Assembly (NCBI GenBank): GCA_963932465.1
Contig: OZ010791.1
Span: 325,271,283 to 325,335,282 of the forward strand
Direction of reading: 5' to 3'
DNA: 64,000 nt
DNA from: Maratus speciosus
Lineage: Eukaryota > Arthropoda > Arachnida > Araneae > Salticidae
The translations under genes were made by a program, and so were the position numbers. Below, one piece after another: positions 35,486 to 45,967 of the stretch. Below the pieces are notes generated by a model, which made no database searches, was not told where the DNA came from, and worked only from the letters and a program-made list of their open reading frames with translations. The first letter of the stretch is position 1; each line of letters starts with the position of its first letter.

Positions 35486-36046
35486 TATGTTACCTAAAAT
35501 TAAAAGATTTTTTTTTTTTTGAGTTCAGCGTTACGGAAGCTTTCACGCGATACCCCACACGATATACAGAGAACATTTTTTTCCAAGTAACATAATAAAC
35601 CCCTTCACATTTTCCCCTAAATATATTTGTGAATGTTTAATAATCTGTAAATATGCCGGTCAATATTCTGTATAATTCCCCCAATTTGAACTTCCCACCT
35701 AACGTAGTTAACGAGTAACTAGTATATAATCCCCGTCAAAAATGACGGAAAGTGAATGATAAATCTTCAAAACAATAGTTATTATTTATATTTAATAAAT
35801 AACATTTATTGGAGATCTCCGTGAGAAAACAACATATAAAGGTTACTCATTGTAGAAAACGCTACGGTTTTAAGGACAATTACGTCGCTCCATTCGTCCA
35901 ACCTCGAAATTCAACTTTCTCTCCTTCTTTAAAATTTTAAAGTGTTATCAAGTACCTCATTCACGTAAGTTAAGTTTTAGTTGTATTCGTTCTTCGTGTT
36001 AATGGCAATTTACATATGCATAGTCGCCCAAGAATGGAATGTGTTT
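35486..36046. other. Unique stretch, no gene recognised
   Basis: No gene is recognised. Poly-T of about a dozen bases near 35510. The sequence CGCCCAAGAATGG at 36025-36037 is an early occurrence of a motif that recurs to 42.3 kb. Confidence 0.4.
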
Positions 36047-36194
36047 TTAGGTAGCTTTCTTTACAAAAAAGCTACCTATTGCAGCCGTTCGGAGGAAAGC
36101 GATTTCAAAAAATTTTGGTATATTTTCATCGATCATGACCCCCAGACCCCAAAACCACCCTCCGTTCAAAATTGATATATATATATATATATAT

Positions 36195-36552
36195 ATAAAG
36201 CAGTATAAGATTATATTTAGCCTGAGCCAGCGCACCCCCCCTCACAGAACCAGAAGAACAAAAAAAAAATATCTATGTAAACATTAAAACTTTAACAAAA
36301 ACTAGGAAAAAATAGGCTGCGGCCTCATCGGCAGTGGGTTATGTTTCAAAAGCAGCCAAGCATTCGATAAAATATTTTATCGAATGCTTGGCTGCTTTTG
36401 AAACATAACCCACTGCCGATGAGGCCGCAGCCTATTTTTTCCTAGTTTTTGTTAAAGTTTTAATGTTTACATAGATATTTTTTTTGTTCTTCTTGTTCTG
36501 TGAGGGGGGGTGCGCTGGCTCAGGCTAAATATAATCTTATACTGCTTTATAT
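36195..36552. repeat. Near-perfect 2 x 179 bp palindrome
   Basis: Left arm 36195-36373 and right arm 36374-36552 are almost exact reverse complements with no spacer; the centre reads CATTCGATAAAATATTTTATCGAATG split between several blocks on each side. Differences are few (for example GAACCAG versus GAACAAG and A-run length). It begins directly after a TA tract. Such a structure would extrude or hairpin readily; it is either very young or an assembly artefact. Confidence 0.9.
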
Positions 36553-36635
36553 TTAATTTATGTGTTTTACTGCAGCTGTTTGGCGCATTTCACATGAATT
36601 TATCTTGTTTTTTGTTGGTGATTACTGTGCTTTAC

Positions 36636-36638
<3 letters not shown>

Positions 36639-36677
<39 letters not shown>
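36639..36677. repeat. (TA)n microsatellite
   Basis: About 19 TA units between the palindrome and the 328-bp array. A shorter TA tract lies on the other side of the palindrome (36178-36196). Confidence 0.95.
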
Positions 36678-36679
<2 letters not shown>

Positions 36680-36699
36680 GACCTATGTCACACTGTAAC

Positions 36700-38760
36700 T
36701 CCCGTAATTATGAACCGATTTCGATGCAATTCGGTGTGTACATAGTACATACCAATGTCTCGACCGAGTTCGTTGGCCAGTTTCATCCGCCGTTTTGTTT
36801 CAAAGTGGCGGCCATTTAAAATTTTTTTAAAAAAATTAAAACTTGAAATGTGGTACCAAAAAATTAAAAATGGAGAAATATTTTTTTCTTATGTATTTGA
36901 CCTTTATACAAAGATTCCGGAGCAGTTTTTTTTTTCGTCTATATCTTAAAAAATGGCTGAGTTATAGCATTTTGAATTTCTACCGTGGCTGACATTTTGA
37001 AACGTCCTGATTTTTGTCACGCGATAAAAGGCGTATTTATGAACCGATTTGGATGTAATTCGGTGTGTACATAGTACATACCAATCTCTCGACCGAGATC
37101 GTTGGCCAGCTTCATCCGCCATTTTGTTTCAAAATGGCGGCCATTTAAAATTTTAAGAAAAATTTAAATTTGAAATGTGGTAGCAAAAAAATGAAAATTG
37201 AAAAAAATATTTTTTTCTTATGTGTTTGACCTTGATAAAAAGATTCGGGAGCAGTTTTTGTTTCGTCTATATCTTAAAAAATGGCTGAGTTATAGCATTT
37301 TGAATTTCTACCGTGGCTGACATTTTGAAACGTCCTGATTTTTGCCATGCGATAAAAGGCGTATTTATGAACCGATTTGTATGTAACTTCGTTTATACAT
37401 AGTACATACCAATGTCTCGACCGGGTTCGTTGGCCAGCTTCACCCGCCATCTTGTTTAAAAATGGCGGCCATTTAAATTTTTAAGAAAAATTTAAATTTG
37501 AAATGTGGTACGAAAAATTGAAAATTGAAAAAATATTTTCTTCTTATGTGTTTGACCTTGATAAAAAGATTCGGGAGCAGTTTTTGTTTCGTCTATATCT
37601 TAAGAAATGGCTGAGTTATAGCATTTTGAATTTCTAGCGTGGGTGACATTTTGAAACGTCCTGACTTTTCTCACGTAATAACAGGCCTATTTATGAACCG
37701 ACTTGGATGTACCTTGGTGTGTACATAGTACATACAAATATCTCGACCGAGTTCGTTGGCCAGCTTCATCCGCCATCTTGTTTCAAAATGGCGACCATTT
37801 AAAGAAATAAAAAAAATTAAAAAATTTAAATGAGATACCAAAAAATTGGAAAATGAAAAAGATTTTTTTTTGTATGTGTTTGACCTTAATACAAAGATTT
37901 CGGAACAGTTTTTCTTTCGTCTATATCTAAAAAAAAAGGCTGAGTAATAGTATTTTTAATTTCTCTTGTGGCTGACATTTTAAAACGACCTGATTTTTGT
38001 CACTCGATAACAGGCGTATTTATGAACCTATTTGGATGTAACTTGGTCTGTACATAGTACATACCAATGTCTTGACCGAGTTCGTTGGCCAGCTTCATTC
38101 GCCATCTTGTTTCAAAAGGGTTGCCATTTAAAAAAAATTAAATTTAAAATTCAAAATGAGGTATTAAAAAATTGGAAAGTGAAAAAGATTTTTTTTATGT
38201 GTTTGGCCTTGATACAAAGATTCCGGAGCAGTTTTTGTTTCTGAAAATTTGTTCTTTTGTTGATATCTTAAAAAATGGTTGATTTATAGCACTTTGAATT
38301 TCTAGCATGGCTAACATTTTGAAACGATCTTGTATTTGTCACGCGATAACACACGTATTCGCCTATTTCGATGTAAGAAGGCATGTGGATAGTATACATC
38401 AACACCTCGACCAAGTTCGCTGGCCAGATTCATCAGCCATCTTGTTTCAAAATGGCGGCCATTAAATTAAAAAATATATATATATTTAAAGTGAGGTGCA
38501 AAAAAATTAGAAATTGAAAAAGGTTTCTTTCTTAAGTATTTGATCTTGATATAAGGATTCAGGAGCATTTTTTGTTTGTCTTTACCTTAAAAAATGGCTC
38601 AGATATAGCAGTTTCAATTTCTATTGTGGGTGACATTTTGAAAAATCTGATTTTTTGCATGCGACAGCACTCCTATATATTAACCGATTCCGATGTGAGT
38701 GAGCATGTGCACAGCAATTACTAAGGACTCGACCAAGTTCACTGCTTAGCCTCATCCACC
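36700..38760. repeat. Tandem array of about 328-bp units, 7 copies
   Basis: The block GAACCGATTTGGATGTAATTCGG-like starts at 36712, 37041, 37369, 37695, 38024, about 38361 and about 38681 (329, 328, 326, 329, 337 and 320 bp). Each unit also has CATAGTACATACCAAT, TTCGTTGGCCAGCTTCAT, AAATGGCGGCCATT and a GTTTCGTCTATATCTTAAAAAATGG-like block. The first four units are close; the last two are diverged and decay into unique DNA. Confidence 0.9.
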
Positions 38761-39506
38761 ATGTTCTCTTAAAATGACAGGCACTTTAAGAAATTGCCGA
38801 ATTTGGCAGCCAAATATAAGTTACTTTAAAGAAAAGCAGCTTGGATAAAGCTGACTAATTTCGCGAAATTCTCATTCATTATATTGATAAAAATTAGTAT
38901 TGAATCTCCTATATTCGGTTTCCACTAAATTGAGCTTCGTGTGTTTGCATGATATAAGTTGGCTTTTTTTAAATAAGGATTATGAAAGCTACCTCTTCCT
39001 CCCGGCACTGGCCGGAAGGACTTTTTGAACTTTACATTCTATGAAGTAAATAATTTCCGTTCTTGAGCGATTAAGAGTTCATTAATGTGCGATTCTTATG
39101 AAACTCATAATATATCACAAAATTCATACCATATTAAGCATTTCATGCAGTCAGGATTTTTCACACATTTCATATCCTTTAGTCAATATTCTCTGATCCT
39201 AATGTTGTGTAACATAGTGTAACATATGTTACACTTTATTGAATGTTTTCATATTGAAAGGCCAGTGTAAAGTTTAGGCATAATCCAATGAAGCAAAAAT
39301 TTTCAGTGTTTATTGTTATTTATAATATTTCTTCCTGTTAATGTTGTTGACTACATTTTTCGACACCCAAGAACTGTGAATCTATGCGATAAATTGTAGA
39401 ACTGTACATTTTATTAAGAAAATGTTTAATCGGGCAAGAATGGAAAAAAAGACTTTAATTATTATTTACAGAATGTTTTCATTTCATATGAAACTCTCCA
39501 TCCTTG

Positions 39507-39708
39507 CACTGTAAAAAAAAATCTGTGAAGTTACTAAAGTTTTTCTAGGAAACTGGGATTCCAAGAACTTTTCATGTAACGGCAACAAGAAAAATTCTTG
39601 TAACAGACGCTGTTACAGGATTTTTTCTTGTTATTGTTACATGAAAAGTTCTAGGAATCCCAGTTTCCTAGAAAACTTTAGTAGCTTTACAGAATTTTTT
39701 TTACAGTG
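39507..39708. mobile_element. 202-bp MITE, CACTGTAAAAA family
   Basis: Termini CACTGTAAAAAAAAATCTGT and the complementary CAGAATTTTTTTTACAGTG; arms of about 90 bp include CTAAAGTTTTTCTAGGAAAC and TTTTCATGTAAC. Flanks are TG, not TA, on both sides, possibly a mutated duplication. Two more copies lie at 45005-45390 and 45807-45967. Confidence 0.75.
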
Positions 39709-39944
39709 TGGACGACTAGAAACTTCTACAATTTCTCGCATGTTACATATCATGACTTTGAAAAGAAATAAAAAAATCCACTAAAGTGTAATATATGTTT
39801 TCATTGGGATTTCTTATGAAACTCGTAATATATGGGGAAGTGGCGAAAAAAGATTAACAAAAGGAAAATCCGAATAACATCATTAACTTTCCCTGAAGTT
39901 AAAAATTATTTGTTTTTTCCAATTCTTGGGCAATGAAAACCATA

Positions 39945-40965
39945 CAGTCAAGGATCTGTAATCCGATCACCCATTATCTGCAATTTTCTGTAATCTGCGG
40001 TGCCTAGCAAAAGTAAATATCGTGAATTTTGCAAATCTGTCACTGAAAATTATTGTAAACTTCGACAAACGATCGTGGAAAAATTGCTAATTTCGTAAAA
40101 TGATAGCTGAAAAAGTAGCAAAAACACATAGCGAATTTTGTCAGGAAAATATCACAAATTTTGCCAATATGTTGTTGAAAAATATCATGACCTACGAAAA
40201 ATGATGACGGAAAAAAGACGAATTTCAGTAAACAATCGAGGAAAAATACTGCAAATTTTGATATAAGGTAGACTTTTGGCAATTTGATGCTGAAAAATAT
40301 CGCGAACTTCAACAAATGTCAGTGTAAAAAAATCACAAATTTGTGAAACGATCTTTGAAAAAAAACCGTAAATTTTGTGAAACGATCAATGAAAAAAAAA
40401 AAAAAACCGTGAATTTCAGTAAATAATCGAAGAAAAATAATGTGAATTTCATCAAAAGATCGCGGAAATGCATAGCAAATTTTTACAAAAAAGTGCAGAA
40501 GCACATGCCGAATTTAGCCACTCTGTTGCTGAAAAATATTGGGAACTTTGGCAAATGGTCGCAGAAAAAAAAAATCACAAATTCGTCGTTAAATCATAAA
40601 ATGTACGTCGTTGAAAAAAAAAATAGAAATTTCGTTAAACAATCTTGGAAAAAATCGTTAAATTTATGAAACAATAGCTGAAAAAAACAAGAGTTTCAGT
40701 AAACAATCGAAAAAAAATTGCAAATTTCATCAAAAGATTGCGTAAATGCATAGCAAAGTTTGTCAAAAGAGTGCAGAAGCCATGTCGAATTTTGCCAATC
40801 TGTCGCTGAGAAATACCGGGAACTTTGACAAATGGCCGCGGAAAAATAATCACACATTTCATCACAGATTGTTAAAAAAAAGTTGAAAAAAAAAAAACTC
40901 GAATTTCATCAAACGGTCTTGCGAAAAAAAAAATCAAAATCATGGTTTTAGTGAAACAATCGCTG

Positions 40966-40996
<31 letters not shown>

Positions 40997-41250
40997 TGGA
41001 AATTTTAGTAAACAATCGAAGAAAAATATTACAAATTCCATCAAAAGATCAGAGAAATGCATAGAAAAGTTTGTCAAAAGAGTACAGAAGAGTACATGCT
41101 TAATTTTCACAATCTGTCGCTGAGAACTTTGACAAACGGTCACAAAAAAATTTCTCCAATGGATTACACCTAAACTTTAAACTGATATGTATGGCACCGC
41201 AGTTCCAGAAAATTCTCCAAGTGTCTGCGGCAGATACTTCAGGGACAAAA
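39945..41250. mobile_element. Possible Tigger/pogo-like element filled with minisatellite
   Basis: The left end, after TA, reads CAGTCAAGGATCTGTAATCC and continues to AATTTTCTGTAATCTGCGGTGCC; the right end on its reverse complement ends AATTTTCTGGAACTGCGGTGCC. Alternating ATCTG/TCCG text is typical of Tigger-like termini. Inner 25 bp match well; the outermost bases match poorly, so the right boundary is approximate. The interior is almost wholly minisatellite; there is no transposase. Confidence 0.45.
40015..41150. repeat. Degenerate 33-40 bp minisatellite with 280-310 bp super-repeats
   Basis: Units resembling GCGAATTTCGTCAAACGATCG then GGAAAAAT recur some thirty times. On a larger scale a block starting TGCATAGCAAA, with AGTGCAGAAG and AATCTGTCGCTGA, recurs at about 40467, 40746 and 41056, so the minisatellite has higher-order structure. 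A-runs are frequent (up to 26 near 40969). Small minus-strand frames rich in Phe are artefacts of it. Confidence 0.8.
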
Positions 41251-42365
41251 AATAATCTGCTAGTAAAATATTTTATAATTGAAGCATTAATTAATCAAAC
41301 ACCCACTTACCTGCGATGTCTTTATGCATTTTATTCATTTTTATTAATAATAATCTTATTTTTGTATTAAGTAATAAAAAGCTAAACATAATTATAAAGC
41401 GAAATAAAGGCTTGATGGAAAAATAATCTCCAAAAGAGAAAAGAAAATCTGCGACGCCAGTCTCCCATTTTGAATTTTCTGCTACTGGGCCTGGCACTAT
41501 GAAAACATTCAGTAAAGTGCAACATATGTTTTCATTACAATTCCTTATCAAACTTATAATGTATGGAAAAGTGGAGAGAAAAGATTAACCAAAGGAAAAG
41601 AACTAAATGGAAAACCCTGAGTGCGTGAAATATTTATGATGTACATTTTGTGATATGAGTTTCATAAGATTCGCAAATGAATGAACTCTTAATTGCCCAA
41701 GAACAGAAATTATTGACTGAATGTTTTCATTTCATAGAAAGTAAAGTAAAAAAAAACAAAAACAAAAAAAACATTCAGTTGTTGGGCGATTAAAAATATG
41801 CTTAAATGAAACAAACAGAGTTCAATAACAAATCTTAATGAAAACATACATCTTACATTTTACTATAAAATCTACAGTTCTACAATTTATCGCATGTTGT
41901 AAAATATAATATGTTTTTCTTGGGATTTCTTATGAAACTCATAATATATGGGGAAGTGGCAAAAAAAGATTAACAAAAGAAAAACCCAAATAACTTCATT
42001 CATTTCCCCTGAAGTAAAAAAGTCTATGTTTTCCCCCATTCATGGGCGATGACTACATCTTATAACAGACTTCACGTCTGTTCTTGGGCAAAGATGTATA
42101 TTGTCATGAAACCATTTTATAAAATATACGTTGTCATCGCCCAATAATGGAGACACTAATAAATCAAAACATCGAAGATTTGTATATGAAGCAAACTGAG
42201 TTCAATAACAAATTTAAAAATGCAGAATCAAAATTAAAACTTATATTTCTGTTTATTTAAATGAAAAAAAGTTGAAATTTTACGTCAAATATTTCGAGAG
42301 GATTTCGCCAAAGAACGGAAATTATTTACTTCATAGAAAGTAAAATAGATATTCAATTCTGATCG

Positions 42366-44047
42366 AATACGCGTATGTAAATAGCCACTAACACGAAAAA
42401 CAGATACAATTGAAAGTGTAATTTACATGAATTGTAGAATTGTGAATTCGAAAGAAAAAAAAAAACGTGAATTAATGTAAACAAACAGTATAATTTCTCG
42501 CTTCGCTGCTCTAAGTTCGGAAATGCGGTCGCTGAATCTCATATTGAACGCCTGCTCTCATTGGCTGGCTTGTTCATTGCAGCGGATTGGCGGAAAGCTG
42601 TAAATAGCCGCTAACCCATGGAGTTTTAAAATTTTTTAAACTCTAAATTGAAAATTAAAAATTCGGCTGCGAAGTTCACTTTCAGGTGATAGCATTTACA
42701 CATGACAAAAATTTCAGAAGCCTAGGTGTTATAATTTCAGCATCGGCGTTAACCTGTATTTTTTTTAATGAAGTATTCAAAGAGTCATTCATTTCTTTGC
42801 AGATTTGCTGAAATTTGAATCTGAATGGCAACAGTATGGATTGTTTAGATCTGATATCTATGTTTATAATAGCTTAATTTTAATTTAAACTTTATACATT
42901 ATAAATGAAAATGATACACTTGTTTTACGTGAAAATATGCTGACACAGACATGATTTCAAGAAGAAAAAAATTTCGTTTAGCTGTCGTATGTTAAGAAAT
43001 GTTTTTCATTAAGCCTAACATGGCTTTTAGCTACGGTCGATTCGCACACTGGAGTGGTCCGCACCGGCATAGTTGCTGACAATTTTCTGTACTCAGATTT
43101 TATTATAATAGATATGACTGTAACAGACATAGGAGTGATCTTATAACGGCTCCGTTTTTACTTCTTTAAGTATGGAATTATAAACACAACAATACAAAAG
43201 CTTTACTTGCATTTGAAAGTCACCTTTTTTGGCCTTTGTCATGTAGAGGATTTAGGCAATGTTTTCAGTTATGTTTTCTTGGATTTAACAAACTTTCTTT
43301 ACTTCCGTTTTTTAAGGTTTCCTTTTTTTTTTGTTAGGATATCTTAAGATTTGTTTTTAAACATGGTTTATGTTTACCGGAGCGGTGCAAAATAAATCAA
43401 ATTACATATTTTACAGTTTCATATGGTATTTTTATTTCATTTTTTATTCGATCCTCAGTATTTTTAAAAAATGCCGTAAAAGATGCCTACTGAGTCACAT
43501 TTTGTACAAAACTGATTCAGTATTATCGAGATGGATGAGAGTTTTACTCGAAAGTTTTATTTTAGGTAGATAGATAAGATGTAAGATAAGTTAGGAATTT
43601 ATACTTTTTTCCCGGCACTTTTAAATATAGTGTTAGAAGACAATTAAATTATATTACTATACTTTTTCTCTTCTTTTTAGGAATCACTTCAGAATAAATT
43701 TATGCAAATAATGTAACAAATCATAAAACTATTTTATGACTAATCAAACTAGTAAATGACCTAAAATTCTGAAAAAAATCATATTTTATATGGGGATGCA
43801 GGTAAAATTTTGTCGTTTTAGCTGAAAGTACAGAAATGAAAGATTTCTCTTTTTGTTTACTTTTTACTTCCCTTTTCTTTATTTTCCCCAGAAACTAAAT
43901 TTTTTTGGCAGCATAGTTTATATTTTTAATCAACAGAGTGTGTTAAATTTTCTTTAGTATTGCTTTTATGTGTAAGAATGGCTGCTTGGACGTATAATCC
44001 ACGTGTTTACAGGCGACTTTAAACCCTAACGTCTACAAGAAAAAGAG
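42366..44047. other. Stretch without recognised gene
   Basis: Contains a GC-richer patch at 42480-42620 (listed separately) and AT-rich DNA. A small frame at 43370-43573 resembles nothing I know. Confidence 0.45.
42545..42600 (-). promoter_or_regulatory. Two inverted CCAAT boxes (candidate promoter)
   Basis: ATTGG occurs at 42560-42564 (TCATTGGCTGG) and 42586-42590 (CGGATTGGCGG), 26 bp apart, in a patch much richer in G, C and CpG than its surroundings. Paired CCAAT boxes bind NF-Y in animal promoters. No adjacent exon is identified. Confidence 0.2.
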
Positions 44048-44049
44048 TA

Positions 44050-45744
44050 GAGTAAAAGGTCCAAATACCGGCTACCACTTTTATTTTTAATCTAGATCCG
44101 ACAATTTTCAAAATTAGTAAAGGGAAAAGGCACGGAAGGCTACCTTGATATGCTTTACACCTGTTTAGTGAAAAAAAAATTTTTTAAAGACATTTTCTGT
44201 TTTAAAAATGCAAAAGTCTGAAAGTCTGCAAATTTTGAGTTTTGAAAATGGGCCTAAATACCGGCTACCTAAGTTTTTTCCAAACGAATCGTACAAATAA
44301 TGCTAATTTCAGTTATTAAGGGTTTGCATTGTTTTAATAAATTTTATTGATTAATAACATTTCTTATGTAGAGACATTTTTTTTAATAAACAAGGAGGTT
44401 CCACTGCACAAATATTGCTCTCCTACAAACCAACAAATTAGCACAAATACCGGATAAAAATATACCGAAACAAATTTCAGCTATTTTGTGGGTAATGTTC
44501 AATAAATTACTCATAGTTACGGTTGTTTATTCTTTAAAAGTAATGAACGTATCTAAGTTATGTTTGAAAAGATCTAAGCGTACATCAAACAACCCCGAGA
44601 TGTGGGTTCGCGAATATTCAAATTATAGAAAAATGTAAATTATTTCCTATCTGTTTTATTAGATGGCTTTAACTCTTCTGTTTAATTAAACTGTACATGC
44701 CATGATGTTCATTTTTCGAATAAATGTTTGAACGATAGACTGTTTCGAGTTTCATGTTGAATTCTCATCTTTTTGTACGTAAATAATTTCTAGGCATTAA
44801 AAAAGTAAAAAAAAAAAAGCACTTTCCGTTTAAGCGATAAATTGTAACAGTCAAAGGACGCATCAAAGCAATACATCATCCGTGACGACATAAATTAATT
44901 TACCCCCCCCCCCCCCTTTCAAGTAGAGCAAACCCACAGCGATCTAAATACCGGCTAGCTGGAATTTAGACCACTCTAGGTAGCCGGTATTCGGACCACT
45001 GCTACACTGTAAAAAAAATCTGTGAAGTTACTAAAGTTTTTCTAGGAAACTGGGATTCCTAGAACTTTTCATGTAACGGCAACAACAAAATTTCATGTAA
45101 CAGACACACTTTTGCGCCGAAAATCAAAAAATCTGTAAAGTTACTAAGATTTTTTTTTGGAAACTGGGATTCCGAGAACTTTTCATGTAACTGCAGCCAG
45201 GGTTACAAATAAAAGTTTAGTAAGATTACTGAAATTTTAGCAGATTCATTTGTAAAGTTACAGATTTTTGTAGCTTTACAAAAACTAGTTTTGTAGATTT
45301 GCAGCTTTTTTCGTACAGTTACAGGTGAAAGTTTAGTAAGCATGTAACTTTACATGTGTAGAACTACAGATTTTTTTTTTTTTTACAGTGTATGTTTACA
45401 TTAAAAGCTGTAATATTCATTCATACAATAAAATACCAATAACTTGTGTGCGGCATTTGAGAGCTAAGTATGTCTGAAAATAATTTAATCATCAATTCAA
45501 GTCAATATAGGACCAGTAATTTAAGAAAAAAATGAGAAACCTATATTTGAAAAACTTTTGACGTCCCAGGTTTTGTTGTTTCGACACTTTTGCTGTTGCT
45601 GCTTCTAAATGAAACAGACTTCAGCGACGTACTTCTCGTAATATTATTCTCTCAATTAAAGATATAAACCCTCCCTATCACCGCTAGGATGCGCTGCGCA
45701 CAGTTATCAAAACACCGAGTATCTGGTATTTGGACCTTCTCCTC
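44050..45744. mobile_element. 1.7-kb TIR element, pogo-like termini (family B copy 1)
   Basis: GAGTAAAAGGTCCAAATACCGG on the left and GAGGAGAAGGTCCAAATACCAG on the reverse complement of the right, both bordered by TA (44048-44049, 45745-45746). The phrase AAATACCGGCTACC recurs at 44250, 44449 (partly), 44946 and inverted at 44976. A nested MITE (45005-45390) and a 14-base poly-C run (44903-44916) lie inside. No transposase frame is left. The terminal pattern resembles the element at 59469-61348. Confidence 0.6.
45005..45390. mobile_element. 386-bp MITE, CACTGTAAAAA family, nested
   Basis: Starts CACTGTAAAAAAAATCTGTG and ends TTTTTACAGTG, flanked by TA both sides. The first 80 bases nearly match the element at 39507. 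The same terminal block is repeated a second time inside (about 45125-45198), so part of the arm is tandemly duplicated; the rest is enriched in GTTACAGATTT-like sequence. Confidence 0.75.
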
Positions 45745-45806
45745 TATTTATAGACTGTAATATTAACAGCGTTACTCATTATAAAGGGAAAATAAAAGGA
45801 ACATTA

Positions 45807-45967
45807 CACTGTAAAAAGAAAATGAAAACAAAACAACAACAACAAAAAAATGGACTAAATAACGGAGATTCTGCTGGCAATCTAGACGCCTGTACGATTT
45901 CTGCATTTTTCCGGAAATAGTACTGGCGTCTAGATTATCAGTAGAATCTCCGTTTTTTTTTACAGTG
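45807..45967. mobile_element. 161-bp MITE, CACTGTAAAAA family
   Basis: Termini CACTGTAAAAAGAAAA and TTTTTTTTTACAGTG with TA on both sides. Inner arms pair through CGGAGATTCTRCTG and CTAGACGCC. Confidence 0.72.

Larger units (their letters stand above)
36047..38998. mobile_element. Possible 2.9-kb element with AGGTAGCTTTC termini
   Basis: AGGTAGCTTTC at 36049-36059 and GAAAGCTACCT at 38984-38994 form an 11-bp inverted pair around a palindrome, a TA tract and the 328-bp array. The left terminus also forms a small hairpin with AAAGCTACCT at 36068-36077. Short termini make this tentative; no transposase is seen. Confidence 0.3.
39005..42365. repeat. Composite fold-back region with recurring TTCTTGGGCGAT motif
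   Basis: Sequences near 39030-39165 recur inverted near 41636-41760 and 42300-42365 (for example GAAGTAAATAATTTCCGTTCTT against AAGAACGGAAATTATTTACTTC). A block around CTTATGAAACTCRTAATATATGG followed by GGGAAGTGG and AAAAGATTAACAAAAG occurs directly at 39829 and 41923, with a diverged one at 41537. The region contains a MITE and a Tigger-like element. It may be one large decayed element or several. No coding frame is supported. Confidence 0.5.

Noticed and set aside
40040..41143. Several Phe-rich minus-strand frames
   Set aside because: All are translations of the AAAAAT-rich minisatellite.
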